Source: an uncultured Marmoricola sp.
Lineage (GTDB): Bacteria > Actinomycetota > Actinomycetes > Propionibacteriales > Nocardioidaceae
DNA length: 38,940 nt
Assembly: GCF_943913695.1 (NCBI RefSeq)
Contig: NZ_CALTZE010000017.1
Span: 1-38,940 of the forward strand
Direction of reading: 5' to 3'
Below the pieces are notes generated by a model. The model saw nothing but the letters and a program-made list of their open reading frames with translations. It had not been told where the DNA came from and ran no database searches. The position numbers and the translations under genes are program-made. Every line of letters begins with the position of its first letter. The stretch's first letter is position 1. This document shows positions 24,038 through 32,130 of this stretch, piece by piece.

Positions 24038-24438
24038 TGGCCACCCTCGGTCCTCTCCTCAACACCGGCGTCATCGCCGGGATGGTGGCTGCCGTCGCCA
24101 CCACCGCCCTCGCCGCGATCGCCAAGGCCGCGGGGGCAGGCCTCGAGATCGATGGCGTGGCCATCCCGGTCGGCGCCTTCACGTGGTGGACAGTCGTCGG
24201 GGCCGTGATCGGGATCGGGCTGGCGCGCGTGCTGCGGACTCCGCGGCGCTTCCTCGTCGTCACCGGTGTCGCGTTCGTCGTGTCCCTGGTGCCGCCGATC
24301 GTCCTCCCCGACGACACCTGGACCAGACTCGTGCTCGTCACGGCACACGCGATCGCCGCAGCGATCGTCGTGCTTGCGCTGGCAGGCGTGCTGGCAACTG
24401 CCCACCCGGCGAAGGATCAGGCCGAGGCCTCGGCCTGA
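24037..24438 (+). CDS. DUF6069-like four-helix membrane protein
   Basis: 133-residue integral membrane protein with four hydrophobic helices (about residues 8-30, 45-65, 72-92 and 98-122), separated by short loops. The second loop has GLEIDGVAIPVGAFTWWTVV, the pattern of the DUF6069 family. Role unknown. It is the last gene of the ArsR operon, one base from the convergent quiC stop, leaving no room for a conventional terminator. Confidence 0.75.
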   Translation: MATLGPLLNTGVIAGMVAAVATTALAAIAKAAGAGLEIDGVAIPVGAFTWWTVVGAVIGIGLARVLRTPRRFLVVTGVAFVVSLVPPIVLPDDTWTRLVLVTAHAIAAAIVVLALAGVLATAHPAKDQAEASA

Positions 24439-24439
24439 C

Positions 24440-26233
24440 TCACGACCGCACTGCGTCGCGCAGGTGCTGGGCGGCGAGACGCACGGAGGCGTTGGTGGCG
24501 CCGTACCCCGCATAGCCGCCCGTGCGCTGGACGACCTCGAAGAAGACGTTGCCCGCGGTCTCGGTGTAGAAGTGCACGAACTCGCCGTCCGCGTCGCGGT
24601 CGTAGAGCAGCCCGAGCTCGGCCATGCGGGTGAGGCGGTCGTCGTCGAGGTCGAAGCGCGCGGCGAGGTCGTCGTAGTAGTTCTCAGAGATGGGCAGGGT
24701 GCGCAGTCCGCGCTCCTGCGCGCGCTCGGCGACCGTCAGAACATCGTCGGAGGAGAAGGCGACGTGCTGCGGGAGGCCCCCGGGGTGGCTGTGGGAGAGC
24801 GGCGCCACGTTGAGGGCCAGGCGCACGCGAGCGTCGTCGCTGCCGACGACCTGGCTGCGCACCAGTCCCGTCGGGCCGGGCACGTCCTGGCTGGAGACGG
24901 TGCGCAGACCGAGGACGCTGCTGTAGAAGAGCACGGCCTCGTCGAAGTGCTGCCAGGGCTGGGCGAGGTTGACGTGGTCGATGCCGGTGATGAGCTGCTC
25001 GGCCGGGTGCGCGTCGCCGCCGTGGAACTCCGGCACCCAGGCCGCCTCGGCCTCGGCTGCCTGCGCCAGGGAGATCTCGGTGCCGTCGGGCGCGCGGAAC
25101 ATCGTGAGCGCCTCCTCGTCAGCCCGCTCGCGCCGGAAGACCGGCGGCGCCTCCATGCGCCGTGCTCGGGCGGCGGCCGCCGCGTGGTCCGCCACCTCGA
25201 AGCCGACCCCCGCGAGCGTCGGGGCGAGGTCGCGGGCCTGCTGCTCGTTGCAGATCACCCGGGCACTCCCCTGCGTCCACAGGCGCACGGGCTTGGACTG
25301 GTGGTGGCCCCGGAAGCCCAGGCCGAGCTGCCGCAGGATCGTGTCGACGGGCGAGGCGTCCTCGGCCTTGACCTCCACGAAGTCGACGCCGGTCGGCTGG
25401 CCCGCCGTCGCGGCGGGCGTCGACGCGATCGTCTGGTCGGCGAGCCACGTCAGCGACCGCTTGGCCTGCCACGCGGTGCGCTGCACGTCGCTCTGGCGGA
25501 AGACGTCGTTGAAGACCTCCAGCGACCAGGGGCCGGCGTACCCCGTCGCGACGACGTGGCTCATGAAGCCGGCGAGGTCGAAGGCGCCCTCGCCTGGGAA
25601 GAGCCGGTGGTGCCGGCTCCACGACAGGACGTCCATGGTCAGGGCCGGGGCGTCCGCGAGCTGGAGGAAGAAGATCTTGTCGCCGGGGATCTCGGCGATC
25701 GCGGCCGGGTCGTGACCCCGGGAGAGGATGTGGAAGCTGTCGAGGCACACGCCGACGCTCGGGTGCTCGGCCATCTCGGCGATGCGCCACGCGCGCCGGT
25801 AGTCGTCGACGTACCTCCCCCACGCCAGCGCCTCGTAGGCGAGCCGGACGCCGTGGCGCGCGGCGAGGTCACCCAGGCGGCGCAGCTGCTCGGCTGAGAC
25901 CTCGTCGTCGTCCACCGTGGCCGTGGCCACGTTGCTGCACACGAGCATGGTATCCGTGCCCAGCCGCTCCATCAGCTGCATCTTGGCCTCGGCGCGGCGG
26001 AGCACGCGGGCGAACTCCTCCTCGTCGACGCCCTCGGCGTCGCGGAAGGGCTGGTAGAGGTCGAGGGAGAGCCCGAGCCGTCGTGCCAGGGCGGCGATCT
26101 CCTCGGGGCTCTCGGGCGCGCAGACGAGGTCGGGCTCGAAGACCTCGATGCCGTCGAATCCCGCCTCGGCGCAGGCGTGCATCTTCTGCACCAGGGTGCC
26201 GCTGAGGCAGACGGTGGCGATCGACGTGCGCAC
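24440..26233 (-). CDS. quiC: 3-Dehydroshikimate dehydratase, two-domain (QuiC1/HPPD-like fusion)
   Basis: 597-residue two-domain protein. Residues 1-265 form a sugar-phosphate-isomerase-type TIM barrel with metal ligands E134 (LAYEALAWGRY), D165 (CLDSFHI), Q191 (FFLQLAD) and E239 (WSLEVFND), positions I recall for Pseudomonas QuiC1. Residues about 285-597 are a vicinal-oxygen-chelate half resembling 4-hydroxyphenylpyruvate dioxygenase, with the iron triad H420 (GIDHVNL), H490 (LPQHVAF) and E566 (VFFEVVQ) intact. The first domain converts 3-dehydroshikimate to protocatechuate; the role of the second is not clear in known homologues. It is the last gene of the TRAP/quinate operon, 1 base after the hydrolase gene. 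No protocatechuate dioxygenase is in the window. Confidence 0.92.
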   Translation of the reverse strand: MRTSIATVCLSGTLVQKMHACAEAGFDGIEVFEPDLVCAPESPEEIAALARRLGLSLDLYQPFRDAEGVDEEEFARVLRRAEAKMQLMERLGTDTMLVCSNVATATVDDDEVSAEQLRRLGDLAARHGVRLAYEALAWGRYVDDYRRAWRIAEMAEHPSVGVCLDSFHILSRGHDPAAIAEIPGDKIFFLQLADAPALTMDVLSWSRHHRLFPGEGAFDLAGFMSHVVATGYAGPWSLEVFNDVFRQSDVQRTAWQAKRSLTWLADQTIASTPAATAGQPTGVDFVEVKAEDASPVDTILRQLGLGFRGHHQSKPVRLWTQGSARVICNEQQARDLAPTLAGVGFEVADHAAAAARARRMEAPPVFRRERADEEALTMFRAPDGTEISLAQAAEAEAAWVPEFHGGDAHPAEQLITGIDHVNLAQPWQHFDEAVLFYSSVLGLRTVSSQDVPGPTGLVRSQVVGSDDARVRLALNVAPLSHSHPGGLPQHVAFSSDDVLTVAERAQERGLRTLPISENYYDDLAARFDLDDDRLTRMAELGLLYDRDADGEFVHFYTETAGNVFFEVVQRTGGYAGYGATNASVRLAAQHLRDAVRS

Positions 26234-26234
26234 C

Positions 26235-27227
26235 TCAGCCCCCCACGCTCGTGGTGGGCGTGAGCAGGCGGGCGGGGTTGCGCACCATCATCTGGTCGAT
26301 CTCGTCCTGGGAGACCCCCCGGCTCAGCAGCTCGGGGAGGATGCGGGTCGAGAGGTGCGACATCTGCCAGTGCGGGGTGTTGGCGGCCCGCCAGCTCGGT
26401 GGTGTGACCCGGCTGAAGAACGCCGCGTCGTGCGAGAGCACCATCCGGTCGGCGAAGCCCTCCCCGAGCAGCTGCAGCAGCGTCTCGACGCGCGGCCCGT
26501 CGGGCAGCACGTGCTCCATGCCGAATCGATCGAGGCCGATGGTGGCGCCGGCGTCCATCAGCTCTCGGAGGTAGCTGAGGTCGGTGCTGTCTCCGCAGTG
26601 GCCGATGACGAGTCGCTCGGCGGGCACTCCCTGCTCGAGGAAGTAGGCGAGCTGCTCGCGACCGTTCTGCGACTCGGCGTGCGTGTGCGTCGTGATCGGT
26701 ACGCCGGTCTGCCGCTGCGCCGCCGCGGCCGCGGCCATGACGCGCAGCACGTCGGGGGTGAAGCCGGCCCGATCCGTGACGACCTTGAGCATGCCGGCAC
26801 GGATGCTCGTGCCGGCGATGCCCTCGGTGATGTCGGCGACGAAGAAGTCGACGAGCGGGTCGGGACCGTCGACCAGCAGCCCCGGACCGTGGGTGTGGAA
26901 GTAGGCCGGGAGCACGTCGGCGGTGTAGTAGCCCGTGGAGGCCACGAGGTTGACGCGAGAGTGCTCCACGACCTCGGCCACGCGGCGTACGTCGCGACCG
27001 AGGCCGAGGACGGTGAGGTCGACCACCGTGCGCACCCCGAGCTCGTAGAGCTCCTCCAGGCCGGCGACCGCACGGTCGAAGGCCTCCTGCTGGTCCCACT
27101 CGGGGTGGGGGAAGTTCAGGTCGAGCTCGGGGTGTCCGACGAAGACGTGCTCGTGGACGAGGGTGAACCCGAGGTCAGCGGACCTCACCGGCCCCGTGAA
27201 CGTCTGGACCTCCCCCACCGCGCTCAC
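26235..27227 (-). CDS. Phosphotriesterase-family (PLL) metal hydrolase
   Basis: 330-residue amidohydrolase-superfamily enzyme. All metal ligands of the phosphotriesterase fold are present: H25 and H27 (LVHEHVF), the carboxylated K148 (GMLKVVTD), H181 (TTHTHAES), H210 (VIGHCGD) and D267 (LSHDAAF). Many relatives are lactonases or carboxylesterases, and phosphotriester activity is usually a side reaction. In this operon a natural substrate could be a lactone or ester of quinate or shikimate (for example quinide), releasing the free acid for the dehydrogenase; that is inference. The GTG start overlaps the dctP stop (GTGA). Confidence 0.88.
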   Translation of the reverse strand: MSAVGEVQTFTGPVRSADLGFTLVHEHVFVGHPELDLNFPHPEWDQQEAFDRAVAGLEELYELGVRTVVDLTVLGLGRDVRRVAEVVEHSRVNLVASTGYYTADVLPAYFHTHGPGLLVDGPDPLVDFFVADITEGIAGTSIRAGMLKVVTDRAGFTPDVLRVMAAAAAAQRQTGVPITTHTHAESQNGREQLAYFLEQGVPAERLVIGHCGDSTDLSYLRELMDAGATIGLDRFGMEHVLPDGPRVETLLQLLGEGFADRMVLSHDAAFFSRVTPPSWRAANTPHWQMSHLSTRILPELLSRGVSQDEIDQMMVRNPARLLTPTTSVGG

Positions 27228-28243
27228 TCGGCGGCTTCCCGGATGCCCTCGTAGACGGCGAGCTGCTCGTCGTCGAAGTTCTCCCGCAGGTAGTCGTCGA
27301 CCTGCGTGCGGAAGGCCTCGACGTCGACGTCGTCGACGATCTCCATGGAGCCCTCGTCCCCCCAGGCGGCGAGGGTCTCCTCCTCGTCCTCCGTGACGCA
27401 GCCGGGGACCTGCTCGACCGCGGAGTCCACCGCCGCCTGCAACGCGTCCTGCTGCTCGGAGCTCAGCTCGTCCCAGATCTGACCGACGATGACGAGGTTG
27501 GAGTTCGCCTGGTGCGAGGACAGGCTGATGTAGTCCTGCACCTCGTCGAGGCTGCTGGCCTCGATGTTGACGATCGGGTTCTCCTGCCCGTCGGCGGTGC
27601 CCTGCTGCAGGGCGAGGAAGAGCTCCTCGTAGGCGATCTCGACCGCCTCGGCGCCCAGGGCCTTGGCGTTCATCAGGAACTGCGGGGAGGCGGGGAAGCG
27701 CATCCGCAGGCCGTCGAGGTCGTCGGGGGTGCGGATGGGCTCGTTGGCGGTGAAGTGGCGCATGCCGGCCGACCAGGCGCCCAGGGTGCGGACGCCGGTC
27801 TCGTCGGCGAAGGACTGCACCAGCTCGTCGGCGGCGTCGGTCTCGAAGTAGCGGGTCAGGTGCTCGCCGTCGTCGAAGGCGTACGCCGCGTCGAGGACGC
27901 TGACCGGCTCGTAGACGGCCCCGAGAGCCGAGGCGCCCTGGATGTCCATGTCGATGTCGCCCGAGGCGACCGAGGCGATCCGGTCGGCGTCCGCCCCGAG
28001 CTGGCTGCTGGGGAAGATCTCGACGCTCAGCCCGACATCGGCGCTCTCCACCTCCTCGGCGATGACCTGGGCACCGCAGCGGTGCTGCGGCTGGGTCTCG
28101 GTGTAGCTGTGGGCGAGCCGGATCGTGGTGTCGCCTCCGCTCTCGCCGGAGTCGTCACCGCCCCCGCACGCCGTCAGCGCCAGGAGAGGGGTGAGCGCGA
28201 TGGCGACCAGACGTCGCTTGCCTCGGCGGGGGTGAACTGACAT
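27224..28243 (-). CDS. dctP: TRAP transporter solute-binding protein (DctP)
   Basis: 339-residue lipoprotein. The basic start KRRLVAIALTPLLALTACGGG has a lipobox (LTAC), so it is anchored outside the membrane. The TRAP fold is shown by TTIRLAHSYTETQPQH, the conserved Arg strand GLRMRFPAS that binds the substrate carboxylate, and EIAYEELFLALQQGTADGQENPI. It captures an organic acid and hands it to DctQM, using a Na+ gradient. Context (quinate/shikimate dehydrogenase, quiC) suggests quinate, shikimate or a related hydroxy acid. The ATG has AAAGGAA upstream; the stop overlaps the next gene. Confidence 0.92.
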   Translation of the reverse strand: MSVHPRRGKRRLVAIALTPLLALTACGGGDDSGESGGDTTIRLAHSYTETQPQHRCGAQVIAEEVESADVGLSVEIFPSSQLGADADRIASVASGDIDMDIQGASALGAVYEPVSVLDAAYAFDDGEHLTRYFETDAADELVQSFADETGVRTLGAWSAGMRHFTANEPIRTPDDLDGLRMRFPASPQFLMNAKALGAEAVEIAYEELFLALQQGTADGQENPIVNIEASSLDEVQDYISLSSHQANSNLVIVGQIWDELSSEQQDALQAAVDSAVEQVPGCVTEDEEETLAAWGDEGSMEIVDDVDVEAFRTQVDDYLRENFDDEQLAVYEGIREAAE

Positions 28244-28244
28244 C

Positions 28245-29189
28245 TCACATGTTCCTTTCTGGGTGCGGGCTCGGAGCGTGGAGAGCGTGGGTGCTGCGGT
28301 CAGCGGGCTGCGCCTCGGCGGCGACCATCTCGTCGAAGTCGGCGAACATCTCGATCGGGCGCGCCAGCTCGCCGGTGAAGAGCTCGAAGGCCTCGACGGC
28401 CTGGTAGACGGCCATGCCGGCGCCACTGAGCACGGCACAGCCGGTGCGGCGCGCGGCGCTGACCAGCTCGGTGACCAGGGGCCGGTAGACGATGTCGGCG
28501 ACCCAGAGCCGCTCGTGCAGGTGGGCGGTGTCGAAGGGTGTACCGGGGTGCGCGGCCATGCCGACCGGCGTTGCGTTGACCACCCCGGAGGCGCTGCGCA
28601 GGGTCTCCCCCACGCCGGCGGGGTCGAGGGTCGTGACCTCGAGACGGCTGTGGGCCCGGCTCACCGAGGCGGCCAGGGTCGCGACGCGCGCCGGTGCTGG
28701 GTCGACGACGTCGAGGCGCCCGACGCCGAGCCCGGCGAGCGCGTGCGCGACCGCCGTACCTGCCCCTCCGGCACCGAGGAGGACGACGTGGGTCATGTCG
28801 GCGTCGGCAAGCCCGTCGCTGACGGACCTGGCGAACCCCGTGACGTCGGTGTTGTGCCCGGTGGTGCGGCCGTCACGGATCAGCACGGTGTTGAGGGCGC
28901 CGATGTCGCGGACCGCGTCGCTGACCTCGTCGACGAGGCCAACCATGACCTGCTTGACCGGGTGGGTGACGTTGAGGCCGTCGTACCCCAGCCTGATCGC
29001 GCCGTCGAGCAGCTGCCGCAGGCAGGGCTCGTCGGCCTCGTCGGAGCGCAGGTCGATGGTCTTGTAGACGTAGCGCAGCCCGTGTCGCTCGGCCTCGCGC
29101 TCGTGCAGCTCCGGCGTCAGCGACGGCTTGACCCCCGACCCGATCAGGCCGCACAGCACCGACCGGCCGCGCAGTGACGGCGTGCTCAC
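28245..29189 (-). CDS. Quinate/shikimate dehydrogenase (QsuD-like)
   Basis: 314-residue member of the AroE family. The substrate loop is GSGVKPSLTPELHE (S23, T25), as in the catabolic Corynebacterium QsuD rather than the HSxSP loop of biosynthetic AroE. Catalytic K79 is in DGLNVTHPVKQ, and GHNTDVTGF supplies the Asp. The dinucleotide loop is GAGGAGTAVA, and the second strand ends in Asp (LDVVDPAP), which favours NAD+ over NADP+. It would oxidise shikimate to 3-dehydroshikimate, or quinate to 3-dehydroquinate. No dehydroquinase is seen here, so shikimate is the simplest substrate unless one lies elsewhere. The GTG overlaps the dctM stop (GTGA). Confidence 0.88.
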   Translation of the reverse strand: MSTPSLRGRSVLCGLIGSGVKPSLTPELHEREAERHGLRYVYKTIDLRSDEADEPCLRQLLDGAIRLGYDGLNVTHPVKQVMVGLVDEVSDAVRDIGALNTVLIRDGRTTGHNTDVTGFARSVSDGLADADMTHVVLLGAGGAGTAVAHALAGLGVGRLDVVDPAPARVATLAASVSRAHSRLEVTTLDPAGVGETLRSASGVVNATPVGMAAHPGTPFDTAHLHERLWVADIVYRPLVTELVSAARRTGCAVLSGAGMAVYQAVEAFELFTGELARPIEMFADFDEMVAAEAQPADRSTHALHAPSPHPERNM

Positions 29190-30460
29190 AGGCCCAGCTT
29201 CTGGGGCAGGTACAAGATGGCGTCGGGCCAGAAGATGATCGCCAGGCAGAGCAGGATCATCGGCACCATGAAGGGCAGCGCACCCCAGAAGACCTCCGAC
29301 ATGCGTGCCTTGGCGATCGCCTGGAGCACGAAGATCACGGTGCCGACCGGCGGGGTGAGCAGGCCGATCATCTGCGAGACGATCATCAGCACGCCCAGGG
29401 CGATCGGGTCGACGTCGTACGCCGCGGCGAGCGGCAGCAGGATCTGGACGGTCAAGGTGAGGACCGCGACAGCGTCGAGGGCGGTGCCGAGGATCATCGA
29501 CAGGGCCAGCACCAGGAGCAGGAAGATCGTCGCGTCGTCGGTCAGACCCAGCATCAGCTCCGAGATCGCCTGCGGCACCCGCTCGAGGGCGAAGATGTAG
29601 CCGAGCAGGTTGGCCGAGGCGACGATGAGCATGATGGCGCCCGAGGTCAGCGTCGCCTCGACCACCACCTTGGGCAGGTCGCGCACCGTCAGGGTGCGGT
29701 AGGCGAACCCGAGCACCAGCATGTACGCCGCTCCGACGGCGGCCGCCTCCGTGGGGGTGAACCAGCCGCCGAGGATGCCGCCCAGGATCAGGACCGGGGC
29801 GCCGAAGGGCGCGATCACGCGCTTGCCCGTGTGACGCACGGCGGCCCAGCTGAACTCGGTGCGCTGGATGTTGGGGTCCCGACGGACCCAGAGGAAGACG
29901 ACGACGCACAGACCGAGCGTCATCAGCAGGGCGGGGACCACCGAGGCGGCGAACAGCGCGCCGGTGGAGACCGCGGCCAGGCCGGCGTAGATCACGGCCG
30001 GGATGCTGGGCGGCATCACCGGGGCGATCAGCGAGGAGGAGCCGACCACGCCGAGCGCGAAGCGCCGGGAGTAGCCCATGCGCAGCATGGCCGGGATCTG
30101 CAGCTTGCCCAGCGCCGCGGCGTCGGCGACGGCGGAGCCGCTCATCCACGAGAAGCCAAGGCTGCCGGCGATGCTGACGTAGCCCAGGGACCCGCGCACC
30201 CGGCCCAGCAGCGCCAGGGCGAAGTCGAAGAGGCGATCGGCGATGCCGGCGTGGTTGGCCAGGCAGCCGAGCAGGATGAACAGCGGCACTGCCAGCAGCG
30301 GGAAGCTGGCCGTCGACTGCGCGACCAGGCGCAGTGCCAGGCCCAGCGACTGGTCGTTGGTGATCATGTAGGCCAGCGACGGACCGATGAAGGCGAACGC
30401 GATCGGGACCCGGATCACCAGGAAGAGGACGATCAGCAGGCAGAGGACCAGCAGACTCAT
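29186..30460 (-). CDS. dctM: TRAP transporter large permease (DctM)
   Basis: 424-residue integral membrane protein with about a dozen hydrophobic helices throughout. Typical DctM segments are PLFILLGCLANHAGIADRLF, GSLGFSWMSGSAVADAAALG, SSSLIAPVMPPSIPAVIYAG, GGWFTPTEAAAVGAAYMLVL and QMIGLLTPPVGTVIFVLQ. It forms the transport channel with DctQ and couples uptake to Na+. The ATG has a strong GGAGGGAG site and overlaps the dctQ stop (ATGA). Confidence 0.95.
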   Translation of the reverse strand: MSLLVLCLLIVLFLVIRVPIAFAFIGPSLAYMITNDQSLGLALRLVAQSTASFPLLAVPLFILLGCLANHAGIADRLFDFALALLGRVRGSLGYVSIAGSLGFSWMSGSAVADAAALGKLQIPAMLRMGYSRRFALGVVGSSSLIAPVMPPSIPAVIYAGLAAVSTGALFAASVVPALLMTLGLCVVVFLWVRRDPNIQRTEFSWAAVRHTGKRVIAPFGAPVLILGGILGGWFTPTEAAAVGAAYMLVLGFAYRTLTVRDLPKVVVEATLTSGAIMLIVASANLLGYIFALERVPQAISELMLGLTDDATIFLLLVLALSMILGTALDAVAVLTLTVQILLPLAAAYDVDPIALGVLMIVSQMIGLLTPPVGTVIFVLQAIAKARMSEVFWGALPFMVPMILLCLAIIFWPDAILYLPQKLGL

Positions 30461-31035
30461 CCCACTCCCTCCAGCATCTCCAGGTGAGCAGGCTCGGGCG
30501 CGCCGAGCACGGCATAGCGCACCGCCGCAGCGAGAGAGCGGACGATCGTGGAGACGAAGCCGATCAGCGTCAGGCCGTAGAACCACGACATCGGCATCCG
30601 CATCGCGGGCGACTTCAAGATCCCCTGGGTGTCGACCAGCGTCCACGCCTCGACGACCAGGGCGACCCCCACGGCCGCGACGATGAGGCAGGAGATCACC
30701 CGGATGGCGCGGCGCAGCGGCTCCGAGCGCAGGCCGTCGAGCATCTCCAGCGAGATGTGCCCGTCGCGGCTGACGAGCACGCCGGCGGTGGTGAAGGTCA
30801 GCCAGACCAGCGAGAAGCGCGCCAGCTCACCGGTCCAGCTCCACCCGTCGATCGGCAGGTAGCGCTGCGCGGCCTGGATCAGCACGAGCACGAAGATCGT
30901 GGTGAGGAAGATGCCTGCCAGGACCAGCTCGAGGACAGTGATCGCGCGAGCGGTCCGCCTGGCCCAGTCCGGCGGCCGGGAGATCCACGCGCGCAGCCCT
31001 CCCGAGGCCGGCGGGGGCGGTGTGTCGGTCGTCAC
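30457..31035 (-). CDS. dctQ: TRAP transporter small permease (DctQ)
   Basis: 192-residue membrane protein with four helices (about residues 32-55, 70-90, 110-132 and 150-172). TGELARFSLVWLTFTTAGVL and RDGHISLEML match the DctQ family (charged loop after helix 2). First gene of a six-gene operon. The GTG at 31035 sits 7 bases after TAGGTT and so is leaderless. An in-frame ATG at 31083 lies inside the operator and upstream of the -10 box and is rejected. Confidence 0.9.
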   Translation of the reverse strand: MTTDTPPPPASGGLRAWISRPPDWARRTARAITVLELVLAGIFLTTIFVLVLIQAAQRYLPIDGWSWTGELARFSLVWLTFTTAGVLVSRDGHISLEMLDGLRSEPLRRAIRVISCLIVAAVGVALVVEAWTLVDTQGILKSPAMRMPMSWFYGLTLIGFVSTIVRSLAAAVRYAVLGAPEPAHLEMLEGVG

Positions 31036-31042
31036 ACACCGG

Positions 31043-31106
31043 AACCTAGGAGGCAAGCCCACCCTATGGCAATCGGTTGCCAACTTGTTGCCAGATTTGG
31101 TCGAAT
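31043..31106. promoter_or_regulatory. Back-to-back lacI/TRAP-operon promoters sharing one LacI-type operator
   Basis: The palindrome TGGCAATCGGTTGCCA (31067-31082), with a central CG, has the standard LacI/PurR-family operator form. Its arms are the -35 boxes of both promoters. Toward dctQ (minus): TTGCCA (31072-31067), 18 bases, TAGGTT (31048-31043), 7 bases, GTG. Toward lacI (plus): TTGCCA (31077-31082), 18 bases, TCGAAT (31101-31106), 6 bases, GTG. A third TTGCCA lies one helical turn on (31088-31093). One bound dimer could therefore shut both directions. Confidence 0.75.
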
Positions 31107-31112
31107 GCCGTC

Positions 31113-32111
31113 GTGGGCAAGCCGACCATCTACGACGTGGCGCAGGCCGCCGGGGTCGCGGCGTCGACCGTGTCGCGCGCCTTCTCGACCCCCGGACGTG
31201 TCAACGACGCGACCAGGGAGCGCATCCTGGCCGCGGCCGCCGACCTCGGCTACCGCCCCAACCCCCACGCCCGGGCGCTGCTCTCGGGCCGGCACCACAC
31301 GGTCGGGATGGTCGTCTCCGACATCACCAACCCGCACTACTTCGAGCTCATCCGGGGCGCTGAGCTGCGGGCCAAGATGTCGGAGTACACGCTGGTGCTG
31401 GTCAACGCGGAGGAGTCGCCGCGCATCGAGTACGACCAGGTGCAGCGGCTGGTGCCCGCCGTCGACGGCTTCGTCCTCGCTGCGAGCCGGCTGCCCGACG
31501 AGAACCTGCTGCAGATCGCCGGCCAGCGGCCGCTGGTGCTGATGAACCGGCAGGTCCCCGACCTGCCGAGCGTCGTGCTCGACCACGGGCAGGGGTGCCG
31601 CCAGATCGTGGAGCACCTCGCCTCGCTGGGCCACGAGCACGTCGTCTACCTGGCCGGGCCACCGGCGTCGTGGATGGCCGCGGAGCGCTGGCGGGCGCTC
31701 CGCGCCGCCGCCGACGACCTCGGCCTGCACGCCGACCGCATCGGGCCCTTCACGCCCAAGGTGTCGCAGGGCGGGGCGGCCGCCGACGGCGCCCTGACGA
31801 CGGGCGCGACGGCCGCGATCGCCCACAACGACCTGCTCGCGATCGGCGTGATGCAGCGGCTGGCGCAGCGCGGGATCCGTGTGCCGGGGCAGATGAGTGT
31901 GGTCGGCTTCGACAACATCTTCGCCGCCGAGCTCTGCACGCCCAGCCTCACCACCCTGGGCGGGCCCCACAGCGAGGTCGGACGCACCGCCGTCGAGATG
32001 CTGCTGCGGGCCGCCGGTGCACGGAGCGCCTCCGGCCCGGCGCCTCAGGTGCTGCTCCCCACCGAGCTGACGCCTCGGGCGTCGACCAGCGCCCCTGAGG
32101 CGCGGTCCTGA
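31113..32111 (+). CDS. LacI-family transcriptional regulator
   Basis: 332-residue regulator. Helix-turn-helix and hinge at about residues 1-60: KPTIYDVAQAAGVAASTVSR, then AFSTPGRVNDATRERIL and LGYRPNPHARAL. The sugar-binding-like core starts at TVGMVVSDITNPHYFELIRG and includes AIAHNDLLAIGVMQRL and GFDNIFAAELCTPSLTT. It is divergent from the TRAP/quinate operon and is its most likely repressor, released by the transported compound or an intermediate. The GTG at 31113 is chosen because it follows the -10 box by 6 bases and begins the conserved domain. Confidence 0.92.
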   Translation: MGKPTIYDVAQAAGVAASTVSRAFSTPGRVNDATRERILAAAADLGYRPNPHARALLSGRHHTVGMVVSDITNPHYFELIRGAELRAKMSEYTLVLVNAEESPRIEYDQVQRLVPAVDGFVLAASRLPDENLLQIAGQRPLVLMNRQVPDLPSVVLDHGQGCRQIVEHLASLGHEHVVYLAGPPASWMAAERWRALRAAADDLGLHADRIGPFTPKVSQGGAAADGALTTGATAAIAHNDLLAIGVMQRLAQRGIRVPGQMSVVGFDNIFAAELCTPSLTTLGGPHSEVGRTAVEMLLRAAGARSASGPAPQVLLPTELTPRASTSAPEARS

Positions 32112-32130
32112 GGTGAGGACCTGCCTCAGG
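32107..32130. terminator. Hairpin between convergent genes
   Basis: Arms CCTGAGG (32107-32113) and CCTCAGG (32124-32130) pair perfectly around 10 bases and span the lacI stop and the stop of the opposing gene. No T-run is present; possible bidirectional terminator. Confidence 0.4.

Noticed and set aside
24266..27254. Long plus-strand open frames opposite quiC and the phosphotriesterase gene
   Set aside because: No conserved motif; the minus-strand genes have complete active sites and fit the operon.
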